From positions 7,447,501 through 7,511,500 of the forward strand of contig NC_134747.1 of the NCBI RefSeq assembly GCF_050436995.1: a stretch of DNA of 64,000 nt, in the 5' to 3' direction. The DNA is from Anticarsia gemmatalis. Lineage: Eukaryota; Arthropoda; Insecta; Lepidoptera; Erebidae. Under the pieces are notes generated by a model. The model had not been told where the DNA came from. It was given only the letters and a program-made list of their open reading frames with translations, and did not search any database. Each line of letters opens with the position of its first letter. Position 1 is the first letter of the stretch. A program made the translations under genes and the position numbers. Below, in pieces: positions 49,735-63,454 of this stretch.

Positions 49735-49948
49735 TTAGGTCGGGGAAAAAGTCTTTTCGCATTATAGTATGTATTAACTTGTAGTAAAATCTCTTTTGTT
49801 TCAAGAATCACAAATGAGAACTCGGTTCATTAGGTTTTTTTCAGTGAGCTCGTGAGGTACCCAAATATCGAGCTTTTATGTGTAGAGAAAAGATTTTATT
49901 ACAAGTTCATACATCTTATAATGCAAAAAGACTTTTTCCCCGACCTAA
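49735..49948. mobile_element. Mariner-type MITE
   Basis: 214 bp between TA dinucleotides. Termini ttaggtcggggaaaaagtct and the complementary agactttttccccgacctaa extend about 28 bp. The interior keeps gagctcgtgaggtacccaaa, which looks like mariner coding remnant. An internally deleted mariner. Confidence 0.85.
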
Positions 49949-51070
49949 TATTTCTGGCTAAATGTAATAAATAACTGCGAAAATCAGTTACCGGGAATCC
50001 TATCAAAACAAAACAAACACAAGTTTCTTCTTTATAATATTTGTGTTTCTGTTCGCCTGGAAGCTATTAACCAGGCTTTTTAGCACAATATTGATAAACG
50101 AAGTATAAAATATCGTGTAAATTTAGAAAGTCGTAAACAACAACATCGGATGTTTTAATGGTCGAATAAACAAATGTTAGAAGGTAATCGACCTTCACAT
50201 AGCTTGCAGTTTCCTCGTATCAGTTTTCCAATAAATAGCTCACCGAAACGAATAGTAACAAATGTCGTTCACAATTTTCGAGAAGTAGCGCCGCGCCGCC
50301 TGCCGTCGCCGTCGCATACAGTTTCGTAAAAGGAAAGTTTAAACTGAAATGTGGCAGTTCCCTTACCGATATCCTGAACACATTGGCATATTTTTTCCCA
50401 AAAGCCACTTCATGTACAATAATGACTTGAAGTTAATATATTCTTTCTTTCGTTGTGTTGAAATGTACATAACAAATAACATTAATGGTAAAGAACGGAT
50501 AAATAAAAAAAAATCCGAATTACACCTTGGTATCCTAAAATTTGTAATAAACTTTCTTTTGAAGAAAGAAAACGAACAACATTATGAGCGTACTGGTTAA
50601 AACGTAAACATAGCACATTATTGTTTATATCTTTCCGGTTCCTACATCTGGCACTGAATTATTTTCAAGAAAGTCTGGGACTGTAATGAGCGTATGCCGG
50701 TCACGTGCCAAATAACTTTTTAGTTAAAATAACGACAAATGGTGCTGAAATGGTCATTAGCACCAGAAATACGCGATAAACTTGGGAAATTATTGGAAGA
50801 ATTACGGTAAAGTGCTATACTAAAGCGGACGCTCTTGTTCAAAATTAATCTCTTAGTTAAAACCCTTGACCTCCCTGACGTTATATCGTATAAGCAAAAT
50901 AAATGAATTGTCTGGTTGGTAGTTTGAATTGAAATCGGTCAAATCTAATACCGTATGTTCTTTCATTGAAAGTCAATCAATATAACTGTTTCAGAATACC
51001 CCATGTGTGAATCACACAACATATTGTTGTGTTAATGGGATAGCTAAAATTTTATGTCTCGAGTTGTGAA

Positions 51071-51323
51071 CTATAAGGCTACGTTCATACGTCATGTGTT
51101 CACAAGATCGGAGTAAACAGCTAGTATCGTCTACATCACCGCGCAATACCGCGCGTCACGCTACGACCCGCGCGCTAGTTCTTGAACCGCGAGAAACCGC
51201 GCGGTTTCTCGGTTCTGTTACTGCGCGGTAATGTAGACAATACTAGCTGTTTACTCCGATCTTGTGCCGTGCGGTCAAAAGTACCGCGCGGCTCCGCGCG
51301 ATCATATGAACTTAGTCTTATAG
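51071..51323. mobile_element. CG-rich fold-back MITE
   Basis: The outer inverted repeat ctataaggctacgttcatac pairs with the right end. A second inner inverted repeat (caagatcggagtaaacagct, about 45 bp) and a central palindrome around aaccgcgagaaaccgcg make it nearly palindromic in three tiers. Overlapping open frames on both strands at 51175-51426 are by-products. Confidence 0.8.
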
Positions 51324-53560
51324 ACGGGCAAACTGTGTCCACAGTTTCAAAGCTGTACCATATTCTATTTCGCAGCAGAGGTTTAGAGATTTGAAACATT
51401 TTTGGCGCTAGTAAATCTAAAGACAACGTCCATTATTCAACGCCGGAGATAATCAACGCTATCAATAAAAGGGTGGCCAGTGGAGACTAACAGCGGAACA
51501 AATGAATACCTGTGTTGTGAGCTTAATACCCGGATTACCCTGACTTTGCCTAGATTAGGTAACGTAATCCTCTTTTCACCTTATGTAAATTACTTGTCGT
51601 GTACTTCGAGTGTTCCCATGCATTGTTTTGCATAAATACGATATAAAAACCAGATATCAACCTCATTAGCATATTGCTCTGACCTTTGAATTGCATGGAA
51701 CACCATTTCGCAGCCGGTCCTTTTTTCTCACAATTAAATAGTCGATTCAATTACACGGTTAATTAAAATCCTCAATTTCAGACATTTGTGGACAACATTT
51801 GGTTTGTATCTATAAAGGGACCTTAAGCGAGTAGCTACGTTTGTCCTGAGTTTCTACGTTTGTTCTGAATTTTGAAAGAATTTCAGCGTAAACATATAAG
51901 ATACACGTGTAACCCCTCACACGCTTTTATTTATAGTATTGATATAAATGGCGGGAGGATACGTGTCGATTGCCTGTTGCGTTGAATTATACTTATCGGA
52001 ATTTAATGTCGAATATAACAATGAAGCACGACAGGCTTCTCTCAACAATGACATATTTGTAAGGTAGGAAATTTTCTGTCGACGCATCAATATTCACGCT
52101 GAAACAAATTTGATTTAATATTAGTGTCGTTATACTAACTCACGTCTCACGGCCCCAAACTTTTCCACTTTCCCTAGAACTGACAATATCTGCACATCTC
52201 GGCGTATGCGAAAACTTCCATATAGTTCTTTCGATTATTTTCTAAGAAAGTTCGTTACTTAGAGTATACAAAACATTCTCTAAGGACACCCAAATATTTT
52301 CACGGCAATTTCGTAACAAAAGGATAAGATAACGATATAAAAACGAGTGTGCCTTTGATACGAGCAACCACAACGCGTACGGTATTTTTGAAATCAGATT
52401 AACAATACGGTACAAAGGATTGTAATTTCACTATACCAATTTCCCTGAAAATATGACAACATTTTTCCCGAGTTGCTACGTCTTGTTACAGTTAACGAGA
52501 TCTTAACTCACAAACGATTTCGAAGTAGGCTACAGAGACAAAAAACTGATTCTACTACTATTAAATATTCTTGAGGTTTAGTTTGACTCGACATCAATTT
52601 GAACAATTTATTTACGTTTTACTTTTTGTAAGACTTTTCAACTTTTTCTTTTTGTATTTCCGCGAACCAAAAGGTTGAAAGAGATAAAAAACAAACATAC
52701 CTATGAATAGAGATGAAATACATTCATGGAAATATTGTCGAAAAGAGGCGTAAGATAAACTTCAGAATTACGCGAATCAAAGCTACCCTTGCCAAAAAAG
52801 GCCTAACCTATGTAAATATGTGTTAAGAACCGCACCGGTGGCTTGCTTGAGAGCGGTCTTCACTTACTTTCTAGTTTGCCATCGAAAAACTGTTGCACCT
52901 GAATATACGAATAAATAAATTTTGTGTTAAGTGTCTGATATACTTAACTATTTTTTAATTTTTTCCAATTACATTATACACATATATCACTATACAGGAA
53001 TCAAGGCACAAGATTGCTAGACGTTTCAACGTACGTTACACTGACCGCCAGAAACTAGCCAAGTACCTAGTGTTTAAATCAAAAGTACAAAAAACGCTAT
53101 ATTCTGAAATAATATCTGAGGCCCAGTGATATAGGCCCAGCTAGCCGACCGAACATAATTAAATACGGTTCGTCGAGGCAATAAATTTATCCGAATAGTT
53201 CACCCTGTAAATTGAATGAAAACACCCTAGCTGTCTATTATAATAGAAAAATAAATCTGATATAACAATTTATAAGACGTTTATTAACTTGAAACTAACT
53301 ACTAGTGCGACAAATAGTGATTAATTAAATACGCACTACCCACAATAGAACTCTAAATAAAAGTACAAATTATATGGCATATGGCGTTGTGTGGAAAAGC
53401 TTAAGCATTGATAAGATAAAGCGGCGTGGTTTCTAAGTTGACATGTCTTCTTCCCAAAGTACCTTTAATACAATGATCCATCAGATAAACCTTAAATAAC
53501 TGAAATAAATTAAAGATCTTAGTAACGGACACAAATAGAAAAAGAGGGCTTATACTCTCA

Positions 53561-53691
53561 CTAATTCCCGGTTTCTGAAGTACATTTAGTGGTTATCTAT
53601 TTAATAGCGTGTAAACTCATATAAAAAAACGGGATTACATGCTATTAAACAGACAGACTACCGCTAAATGTACTTAGGAACCGGGCATTAA
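53561..53691. mobile_element. Hairpin MITE
   Basis: About 130 bp. The left arm cggtttctgaagtacattta and right arm taaatgtacttaggaaccg are complementary with few mismatches over about 48 bp, around a spacer gtgtaaactcat...gggattacat. Similar short hairpins are common in moths and butterflies. Confidence 0.8.
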
Positions 53692-53954
53692 TCATTTAAT
53701 TACGTTACTTTAAACTTGACAACGAGGTTCTTTAAAAGCTGACGAAAACTTAGCAGAGCTCTTATTGGTTTTATATCAATATTGAACCGACTGAACGACT
53801 GCACAGACTTTAAATAGGATTGGGCGTCCCATACAAAGTTGCAGTTCATTAGACTCTCCGAATTCAATTGGAGAAGCAGTTTGGAAAAAAAGATAAGAGG
53901 TTTTGGCGAACGGTTAAAGCATTCACCACACAAGGGATTGAATGTTTATAGCAG

Positions 53955-54196
53955 ACTAGCTGACCCGCGCAACCTCGCTTGCGTCACATAAGAGAGAATA
54001 GGTCAAAATTTTACCCGGTTTTGTAACATTTTTCAATGGTTGCTCCTATGGGTCGTAGCGTGATAAAATATAGCTTATAACTTTCCTCGATAAATGAGCT
54101 ATCGAGCACCGAAAGAATTTTTCAAATCGGACTAGCAATTCCTGAGATTAGCGCGTTCAAATAAACTCTTCAGCCATATAATATTAGTACAGATGA
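53955..54196 (+). mobile_element. Non-LTR retrotransposon 3' tail, another copy
   Basis: Begins actagctgacccgcgcaac and runs collinear with 5354-5590 to cgcgttcaaataaac and ataatattagtacag. It keeps the terminal segment after the CAAA run that the 5354 copy lacks. Confidence 0.75.
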
Positions 54197-56817
54197 GACG
54201 CACCAAAGATTTTTATAAGTACTTAACATCTTAGGGCTAAGCCACTACACTGCTTTGTGCCAACGCATTGCAGAATCGACGTCACACAGCAATACACAAT
54301 TCATAGACAAAATGTAAATGTTACCAATGCGTCGACACAACGTTCTGTGGTCTATCTAGCCTTTAAGCAATTAGGTAAACTATTAAGCGAATTTCGCATT
54401 TTATTTTTTTCAATGAACTTCATATGATGAAAGTTCCCTGATTCGCATTTACCCAACATGGAGGACAAACTCCTTATTTTCTCACTTTCTAGAAAACTAG
54501 CCCTTGCACGTATTCAATATTTTTAAATGTACCGTAACATCGCAACTACGACATATTCGCTTGAGCAGTATTGGTTGGTCCCGTCTCGTAGTTTATTAAG
54601 GAAGGAAGTGGCAACTGATTTATTCTCACTGCTCCTATTTCCTCCTTATATAATATACTGTGACTGCCAAGAAATTGTGGAAGACGGATTGATTTTTCGA
54701 AAATTAAATTTTATGTGTCTATTTATAGTGCAAAATTAATATGTTAATACATTTAAACAGGCTCTCTTTTTCTACTTTCTTTCGGTATTGACCTGTAATT
54801 CCAGTAGCCTTGTTTCGTCGATTTTTATTCGTTAATTACAATTTTGTAATCAAATATTGTATCTTATAAGTACATAACCACTTTCGCTATTTTCTTCGCG
54901 TAAATTTGGCTAGTTATTCATTTAAGATGCTTCGCGGGTTCATACATTTGTTGGTGCTTACATGATTTATATATTTGTTCGGATTTACTGCCGATAGCAC
55001 GGAAATTGGCACGCGTTCATACTTCATAAAACAATTTCGCACTACCGTACAAGATTACTTTCAAGCATCACACCCCATGCCTCAAGGGAAATGAACAGGA
55101 AGAAATGTTTAAAACACGCCGAGAATAAGTAAAATAACCTATAATTCATTTTACTGGGGCGATTTGGCTTCAGAAAATTATATATTATCGGAGCGAGATC
55201 ATAAATTGAGCGAAAGTCGGTTGTAATAAAATAGCAATGTAATTGTTTGCCACATGCAGTCTCACTGCTGGGCATGGTTTATCTATTAGTAATCTTGAGA
55301 GAGGTTCGTCTGTGACCTGACAAGCTAAGTGCAGAGTCTAAGAGGGAATGAGCAAAAATAGCGCTCCATCAAGAACTAACAAAAGTATGATAAAATCAAT
55401 GAAATGGTTTATAGTTTTATAAGTTTCACATTGGTAAACGAAGAAAAAATATTGAAACTAAAGGGTGATTTCCTGTCGTTAAAATTTTAAAAGAAAAGCT
55501 AATCGGCGGTCCTTGCGTATTTCGCATGGAACATCGCGCTACTAGACTAAACCTTACTAGCTAAAATTTACAAAACAAAGCCATAGAGCGCTAGCGGTCC
55601 AATTAAGATATGTAATATTGCGTAGTTATCGTCTAACGAAACCTAATTGTGGTGGGTTTTATATGTGAATACGTAAAACCTCCGGGTTCCTGTGGTGGCG
55701 AAGGTCTGTAGGAATGAGACCCTCGTTTGTGCTTATGTAAATGACTGTTCATTCTAAATTACAAAGTCGAGCAGTTTTCTCACGAAACGCGTACAACATG
55801 TGGTATTAATAAGGATACAATGTATGTCCTAAAATACAAGATAGAACTTAAAAAGTAATTTCCTCTTAGCTGTTAAAGAGCTAATTAACATTCAGGATGA
55901 ACTGGATGTTGAGTATATAAGTTCTCATTAACGATATTATAATTTTATTATGCTTGGATATCAGAGTTAAAAGAATCTTGACAAGCCTTTGGGGAAACTT
56001 AATCGCTTTGAAAAATGATAATCAAGACGAAAACACATCCTAAAGATTAGTGCCAATTAATTATATACGACGCCAGTTATTTACCTATAACAACACCTTT
56101 ATCGTAAGCCTTTACGAATACATCATTTTGAAGTAGAGTAACGATTATCACATATTTGAAACGGTATATGTGCGATAAACATATATGTGAAACAATGTAA
56201 GCGGGAAGCTTACACGAAACGTGTTCTTTTTTTATGAGACCAACAACCCTTAGGTTTTTATATATTAAATAGATTGCATAATAAATAGTTACATATACTA
56301 CAGTTGCGATCCGACATTTTCATTCAATAACAGCAATATTTTGATATCTTTTGTATACTTTTTACAAAGTTTGGATATTCGAGGACTGAGAGAGAACTTC
56401 AACGAGATAGAACGGCTAACGACGTGCGTGTTGTTTTTTACAATCAACTACATAACACGGGTGGTGCTGAAAGCTAAAAACCAGAAAGTCAGTCTTTGTA
56501 CACCAAAATTATCTGCAGCAAAATACAACCTATAATGAAATGACGCCGCAAAATGAACACAATGTCTCTTTATTATAATACGGGTGGCGATAAAATGAAA
56601 ATATTATTGTTTATCAATGATCCGGGAGCACAACACAATTTTACGTGGAATGAAGCGATGTAATCGCGCCGCCACAAATATATTGTACGCACGAAACGCC
56701 ACGGCACCAAAAGCTCTTTTATAGTCTTTATATTGATAACTTTTATGATTTCTGTGTAAAATAATCAACTTGAAAATATAAATAACGATCATAAGACTGC
56801 TTAAATTTTAATGAGAG
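54197..56817. other. Stretch with nothing recognised
   Basis: AT-rich. Short open frames (for example 54527-54739, 55042-55275 minus, 56341-56535) show no domain, splice context or similarity I can identify. Confidence 0.45.
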
Positions 56818-57107
56818 AGCAGAGATAGCCGAGTGGTTTACGTTGGCACCTCCCACCCAAGGTTGCAGGTCGAACCAAAGACTTTTCGAAGATATGTGTG
56901 TATTAGAAATAATTATCACTTATTACAATGGTGAAGTAAAACATCGTGGGGAAACCTTGCATGCCTAAAATTTGTTTAATACATTTATTTGGGGAATGCA
57001 AAGTCCCCAACCCGCACTTGGCCAGCGTGGTGGACTCAATGCCTAACCCCTCCCCCTCGTCTGGGAGGTGACCCTTGCCCTCCAATGGTACAATAATGGG
57101 ATAAAAA
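56818..57107 (+). mobile_element. tRNA-headed SINE with LINE-like body
   Basis: The head has an A-box-like tagccgagtgg and a damaged B box (ggtcgaacc). The body gaaaccttgcatgcctaaaa, cccgcacttggccagcgtgg and ctgggaggtgacccttgc is one I know from many lepidopteran loci. It ends in an A-rich tail. Another fragment is at 29056. Confidence 0.75.
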
Positions 57108-57348
57108 AATGTTTCAAGCTAATATTGTTGAATATGAGACTCATTTTGGAGGTTTTACTATGCAAGTACATTCTAAGAATCACGCTACATTCCATATCCT
57201 TCTGAGAAAAAGAAGCTATTTTTTTTATTTTCTATAGCAATCCGTCAATATTGAATGTGTATACTTATTTCAGCACCCCATAACGCGTGACTTGTATCAA
57301 AATGGAGAAGCCATCGGTTTATCGTTTGGCAATCGTATTCACTTTTCT

Positions 57349-57614
57349 TTTTTCGAGGCGTCCGTAGCTAGTTGCGCTCACCGGTCGGTGAATGATCTGT
57401 GGGTTAAGCAAACCTTGGCGCGGTCATTCTATAGATGGGTGACCGCAAAGTGGTATAAGAACAAGGCGTCTCCGTGCTTCGGAGGGCACGTAAAATGTCG
57501 GTCCCGGTTGTTGTCAATTAAGATAACAGTCGTTAAGCCATGTCATAGGCCTTCGGGCGGCTTGAACAACTTTGACACTAGGTTGACCACTAACCATACG
57601 ATAAGAAGAAGAAG
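57349..57614 (+). mobile_element. 5S rRNA-headed SINE, family A, copy 3
   Basis: Best-preserved copy. The 5S-like promoter half reads ggttaagcaaaccttggcgc then atgggtgaccgc, as expected for box A, intermediate element and box C. A (GAA)n end follows. It is flanked by a perfect 12-bp duplication ATTCACTTTTCT (57337-57348 and 57615-57626). The 117-codon open frame through it is not a gene. Confidence 0.88.
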
Positions 57615-57626
57615 ATTCACTTTTCT

Positions 57627-59635
57627 AAACGTGTCAACCGTGTAGATGAAAATTCCTGAGCTCAAGCTTCAGTATTAACAATTAAGTGTATCACGTCTCT
57701 TTTCATATTTCAACGCTATAGAGACGAAATAAGCTATTCAGTGGCAAAAATGCTTTCTTTCATGAGATATTTATATCGCACACACAATGAACTTGCTCTT
57801 ATTTTGTCGCTGCTCAGCCTGTATTCTAAATTACTGGAATAGTCTTTCTTTGCCTAGTAACTGAGAACAATATCAACAACAGACTTATGATGTAACGTAC
57901 CTACATCTCTGCTGTTTCTTAAAACTACATAATATCTACTTAATTTCCTATTTATAGCAATACTGTCTTGTAGGCCTTTCTTTTCGCGTGTACCTACGAT
58001 TTCCCAAGGGGTCCCTGTTTGTTACTTTGATAAAGATGCTTTGTTAATCGGGACTAATGTGTCTCATTTCCTGTTTCAGAATATTTTATAGATTCGGTAT
58101 TTCCAGAAATGACCCCATACAAATAAACAAATGACACAGATCTATATACTCTATCAATAAACGTTATTTCGTAAAGATAAATTGCCTTTATCTATTGTAA
58201 ATATATTAATTTATTGGAGCGATTCCTTATTATTTGATCGACTAATAGCTTCAGGCCAGCACCTTGTATTATTTATACATAAACACGAAGATGTGTTACT
58301 CTTAAAGTTTTCCTGAATCCTGTGGAAATTTCCAAAATGATTAGGTGTCACTGGACCGAATTTATTGTCCAATAATTTATTTCCGTGAAAGTTTTCATAA
58401 GATATCAACATGATTATTCTTCCGAATCGTGTTTTCGAGTATCAGAATATTTGTTTGAAATGTCTCATATCTGACAGCTATTATCCCTAAATATTTTTTC
58501 TGATATACGTCGAGGCCCGCTTCAACGATAGTAAAATATACGCCACTCGTACAAATGAGACTGATATTGCAAAAAATATATATGATTCAGCCCCTGAGTG
58601 CCGGCTATGGCCTCGTCTAATGGGAAGATATAGAAAAGGGATTAGAATCGATAAAAATGTGAGTGTGTGTGTTTCTTGTTTGTTAGAAGACGTGCTGAGT
58701 CATTTCTATAATCAAACTAATCGATGTATTATTAATTAGATGACGGCAGTGTACCATTAGCTCGGTTTGAGCACAAATAATTGAAAATAGCATTTTTATT
58801 GAATTGACTGAATGATTTTAGGTGTAGGTGCATTTTACTTTATAAGTCCATACCTACTTTATAATTTGGAATAAGGGTGTACAATATTATTATGATCATT
58901 AGGCAGAAGATAACAAAGTCCGTCTTTTTTCCTGAGCCCGAATATATTTTTATTTTTTGTTCATCGTTGTTTGACTATATTTCGTCTATAAAACCTCCAT
59001 TCAGATGTTAACCATTCGGTGTTTCTGTTAACAATGTGAAATATTTGAGCCGTCCCAAAACTCCAGTTGTACAGTTTTACTTTTGTCAGTGTTTCCTGGT
59101 AACTGAACAAAAACAAAGAGGTGAGATACAATTTTTACGTTGGCGGATGTTTCGTCAGCCCGAACAAAATACACCCCTAGGGAACGTAGTCCATGGTATT
59201 TTGTACTCTCTACCTACCCCTATCAGAACATATTACTTTTTATATACAACAACCAAATACTCGAAAAAAATAGTTTTATAGTTCAGAACTTTGTCCATTT
59301 AATGTCTGCGTCGCCTAAAACAGGCGAAAGCCTTAACATTATACCAAAATTTATCGTGGCATAAATTACTTTTCAAATACAATATCAGATTGGGTTTTCG
59401 ATTAAAATAATACCTAGAATAACTAGAACTAGCTAGTTAGCCTAGAAAACTTTATCACCCTGGAATAGAAGACGGAAATTAGACCTCATAGTAGGATCCG
59501 GTACAGGCGAGCCAAATTACTGACATCCTTATAAATTGCTACTGGTAAAACGACGAGACTTGCCCTCAACTACACAGTCAAGCGTCAATCATTTGATATC
59601 TGCGACCAACTATTAATATTGTTTTGGTAGATTTA
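57627..59635. other. Stretch with nothing recognised
   Basis: AT-rich. Short open frames at 58211-58411 (minus) and 59036-59364 without identifiable motifs. No repeat family seen. Confidence 0.45.
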
Positions 59636-60798
59636 ATGCCTTCAAAAACATTCTGTAAAAACTTCAAGTCTCGCCGTAAAAAGTTGTGAGATCTATATAA
59701 TACCAAGTCGATTAATCTTTTTAGTCTCTACTTAAAGGACCTTCTGTCTTAAGTTATTACGTATGTTATTATCATGCCAATTTAAAAAAAATACCCTTAA
59801 AACAAATAGACCGACCTGGCCATCGCATGATTTGATTATTAGTATGTATCACACTACACAGCACGACGAGAAGTTAATGCTCCCGAAATGTTAATAATGG
59901 CGAATTTGTGTTTTCTTGCGATGACCAAGTCGATCTATTTGTTTTAAGGGTATTTTTTTTAAATTGGCATGATAATAACATACGTAATAACTTAAGACAG
60001 AAGGTCCTTTAAGTAGAGACTAAATAGATTAATCGACTTGGTATTATATAGATCTCACAACTTTTTACGGCGAGACTTGAGGTTTTTACAGAATGTTTTT
60101 GATTGCATCTCACTTCTTTTTGTAGAGCGAATAGAGCAAACATAAGTCCAATTTGTATGGAAAGCCGTATTTTTTTCATAATTCAACATATTTTCCTATG
60201 GGAATGTTGTTCAGTTTCATGGGCTAAACACCCTTACCCACCCTATACCCCCTCCCGTTATGACTCATATAGTAGATACATATTTACACCTATTTATTTT
60301 ACTTTCTACAGAAATAATAATTTAATTCATTAACTGCAAATGTAACCTTGTAATCTTATACATTTATATGGGATTACAAAGTTATTGTTGCAGTTAGTGT
60401 ATTTAGAAAACTTGACCGAAATTAGAAAATATTAGATTTTTCCCATGATTAAGACACTAAACCCTATTTGTATTCTAAATTTTAAGCTTCTAAGTCTGCT
60501 AGAAGTACCTTAGACTTTTGATGATCGGTGAGTCAGCGAGTCAGTGAATCAGTGAGTGACAAAATTCAAAATTTTAACAAGTTGTCATTCTTAAACTACT
60601 GGTTCAAATTGACTGAAATTTTAAATATACCGTGTTTATACAATGACTGATCAGTTGCTGAAAATCCAGGCTTCTTGTTTTATCCACAACGAAATTATAG
60701 GGGTGTCAAAAATAGCCCGAATTGCTTCGAGAAAAGGATGTTACGGCCGTGCCGCTTTTTTTTGCTCGACTTGCGGGGGCACTTCCGTGCCCCCAGAT
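59636..60798 (+). mobile_element. Helitron-like non-autonomous element with inverted arm, copy 3
   Basis: Nearly collinear with 18899-20066, including the left inverted arm (59636-59815 against about 59927-60108), the GTGAGTCA mini-repeat, and the 3' end where gggggcacttccgtgccccc is an intact hairpin before agat. High similarity to copy 1 suggests recent spread of this rearranged form. Confidence 0.7.
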
Positions 60799-61689
60799 AA
60801 AATCCTTTTATTTTAATATAGAACTTTATCACCAATGTCCTACAAAAACATGAACTGCTATCAAAATTGAACTCATTCCCACGGATACGCTCATTTCATA
60901 TTCTGATTTATTATAATAAAATAATGAGAATATATTTCAGTGTAGTCATTATTTTGAACTATCCCTATTATTTACATAATTTAATTTTGAAAATTTGTTT
61001 TATGATATGATACAAAATTAAATTACTGAATGTGTATTTTCAAACAAGTTTGAATCATTGCTGTGCTTCTTTTGTACAATTCAATTAAAATTTGGAGGTT
61101 GTCAATAGCCAGCTCTTTAAAATAATACAAATAAAATAATTTTAGATATTAGACATGCCTAAAGTAAATAATATGTATTTCGTATTTTGCGTTTTTCACA
61201 CGAGATTTATTTATTTTTCTGTTATCGGATATATTTTTATGGACATAAACCAGTGATGGATATTGATGGGCGTACGCATTGAACCGAGTATCGACATTTG
61301 AATGGGGTGCTGTCATTTGTCAACGTTTGTATTTGTTGACCTTTGTTCAAATAAATGTTGGGATATTCATATTGAATTATTGTTACATACAACTATGATT
61401 TAAAACTAGTTGTTGAAGAAAATTTATTTTTTACAAATGTTTTGGAGTAGGCCGTGATAATTATTACCTTCTGTGCTATGTTAAAGCTGAGAAATGTTCG
61501 TGTTTACTTATGTACTATCGAACAAACTGAATCATGACCCACCATGTGCTCATTTTCTAAAACACGTCTATATACGCGTAGGTCGAAATTGGCTTGAACC
61601 TACGTTTCCTTGGTAATGAATTTGTTATCTGTCATTATTGCGACAAATCTTTGTGCGCCAATACAATAATGCTTTGCTACCGTTTTCAA

Positions 61690-61766
61690 CAGGCTCCGTG
61701 GCGTAGTGGGTTGATGTTACGACTGCGACGCGTCAGGAGTGGGTTCGATACCCACTCAGGACTTGG
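61690..61766 (+). mobile_element. tRNA-like SINE head
   Basis: A box tggcgtagtgg and B box ggttcgatacc with about 30 bases between, followed by cactcaggac. No acceptor-stem pairing, so a SINE fragment rather than a tRNA gene. Confidence 0.6.
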
Positions 61767-61814
61767 TTCATTCGGCCATTATAGGAAATAACGTAACTAT
61801 AAAAATTTGAATAA

Positions 61815-62227
61815 TATAGGGTAACCAGCATAGTTATTACCCGGTTAAGGAATTGATACAAAAATTTGGTCAATAGTATCTTTATTTAGTAAAACATTGA
61901 CTTAAACTCTATTATAAACGCAACTTAAATATTCTTTCTAAAAGAACATCAGACGTTTGTTTCAATAACTTTATACTAATTCAATATAAAACACTTAAAA
62001 ACAAGAAATATTATCGAATACTGTTAATTCAAATGTGTTATCCTTAACAAATATTGCAACAAACTTACTTTTTCTTTTCGAACACACCTGTCGCACAAAT
62101 GTCGGACATGTTACCAATATTCTAAAAGTGACTGGAACTGGTTACTTTAGAAATTAAAATAAACGTATTATTTCTTAACATTGGCAATCACTGCATGATG
62201 GGCAATGACTATAGTGGTTACCCTAAT
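61815..62227. mobile_element. Possible MITE with short TIRs
   Basis: ataGGGTAACCA near 61817 pairs with tGGTTACCCta near 62215 (10-12 bp), enclosing about 400 bp of AT-rich sequence. The ends are short, so this may be chance. Confidence 0.3.
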
Positions 62228-63454
62228 CGTTTCACAGATTTCTAAATGACGTGCTATTTGATATTTGACACAAATAGGTTTTTTCGTAGTGAAAAGAGTT
62301 TAGACTATTTACATTCTAGATTCAAATTAAGAGTGATTTATCGAAAACGTATCTACGTACTGTAATAACAAAGGTCAAAGTTGTCTGTAGTGGTAAAACA
62401 TCATAACACAGTCGAATGCATGTTTAAAATGTCCTAAGTGCAACTTTGACGATAGAGATGAAATTCTTTCTGTTTTGACGGTGTCAAGCGAATTATCGGC
62501 AAAATGGGTCATGATTCAGTTGGTTCGATAGTACATATTTTTAAATAATGTTTTGATAATACTTACTTTAGGTACTAGAAACCGTCCATTAGTTCTAATA
62601 ATAAAACGAAAAATAAATAACCCTATTGCACCTGATACTTACCAAAATATCACACCTTTCTGATATAAACTTGCATTACAATAGGCAAACATTTTAATCG
62701 ATGTAGCATTGTGTTATTTTATAGATAGATTTTTTCATTGTTAGGCTCTGACATCGCTCAATCAACCGTGAAACTGACATCGATGTTAGTTCATTTGACT
62801 CCCTCTAACTTTATTTATTGGTCAAAAAGCTCACGAAGCCTATAACGGTACACATTTTTTTTGTTATTCCGTCAGTAAGGCGATTTTCTACTACTATGGA
62901 CTTTCGATATGTTTGTATGAAAAGCTGATTAACGCCCCTAATGAATTTCGAAAAATATTTCTCGAAGTAAAAGTAGTTCTTGAAAAATACGCTAAGAGCG
63001 CTGATAGCTTTTGATTTGAATTGATTGAACTACTCGGTGGTAAAATTTAAAAAAGCTGTGCCTGCAATCGACCTGCCATAAAGACACATAATTATATTGA
63101 CATATTATTATTGTGTATTGTAACGTATTGTGTATTGTTTATGAAAAGAAAATGTTGTAGGTAAGTACTACGCACGTGTACACATATTATCGTCAACATA
63201 CAATGCGTACTGGTACTTCCTTATATTTGAAGCATGACATAGGATTTTTATAAAGACAACTTCGTACAGGTTCCCCTTTTTAATAACATTCTGGGTCATA
63301 GTCTAATAACATTGTCCGAGCTTCTCCAAACCACACTTTTTTATATCTTCTATGATAAGCCACTTATCAATTCAAAGAAAAACAATATATATAATATAGT
63401 CCAACGAATTAGTAGAGAGCCTTGTATATTATCGAGTTAAATTATGTAAGCTTA
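62228..63454. other. Stretch with nothing recognised
   Basis: AT-rich sequence without open frames of note or repeats I can identify. Confidence 0.45.

Noticed and set aside
9501..57614. Genuine 5S rRNA genes
   Set aside because: Only the internal promoter half is 5S-like. The 5' and 3' stems of 5S rRNA are missing and the sequences end in SINE bodies and simple-repeat tails.
57292..57645. 117-codon open frame
   Set aside because: Lies across a 5S-headed SINE and its target duplications. The frame is a by-product of the repeat.
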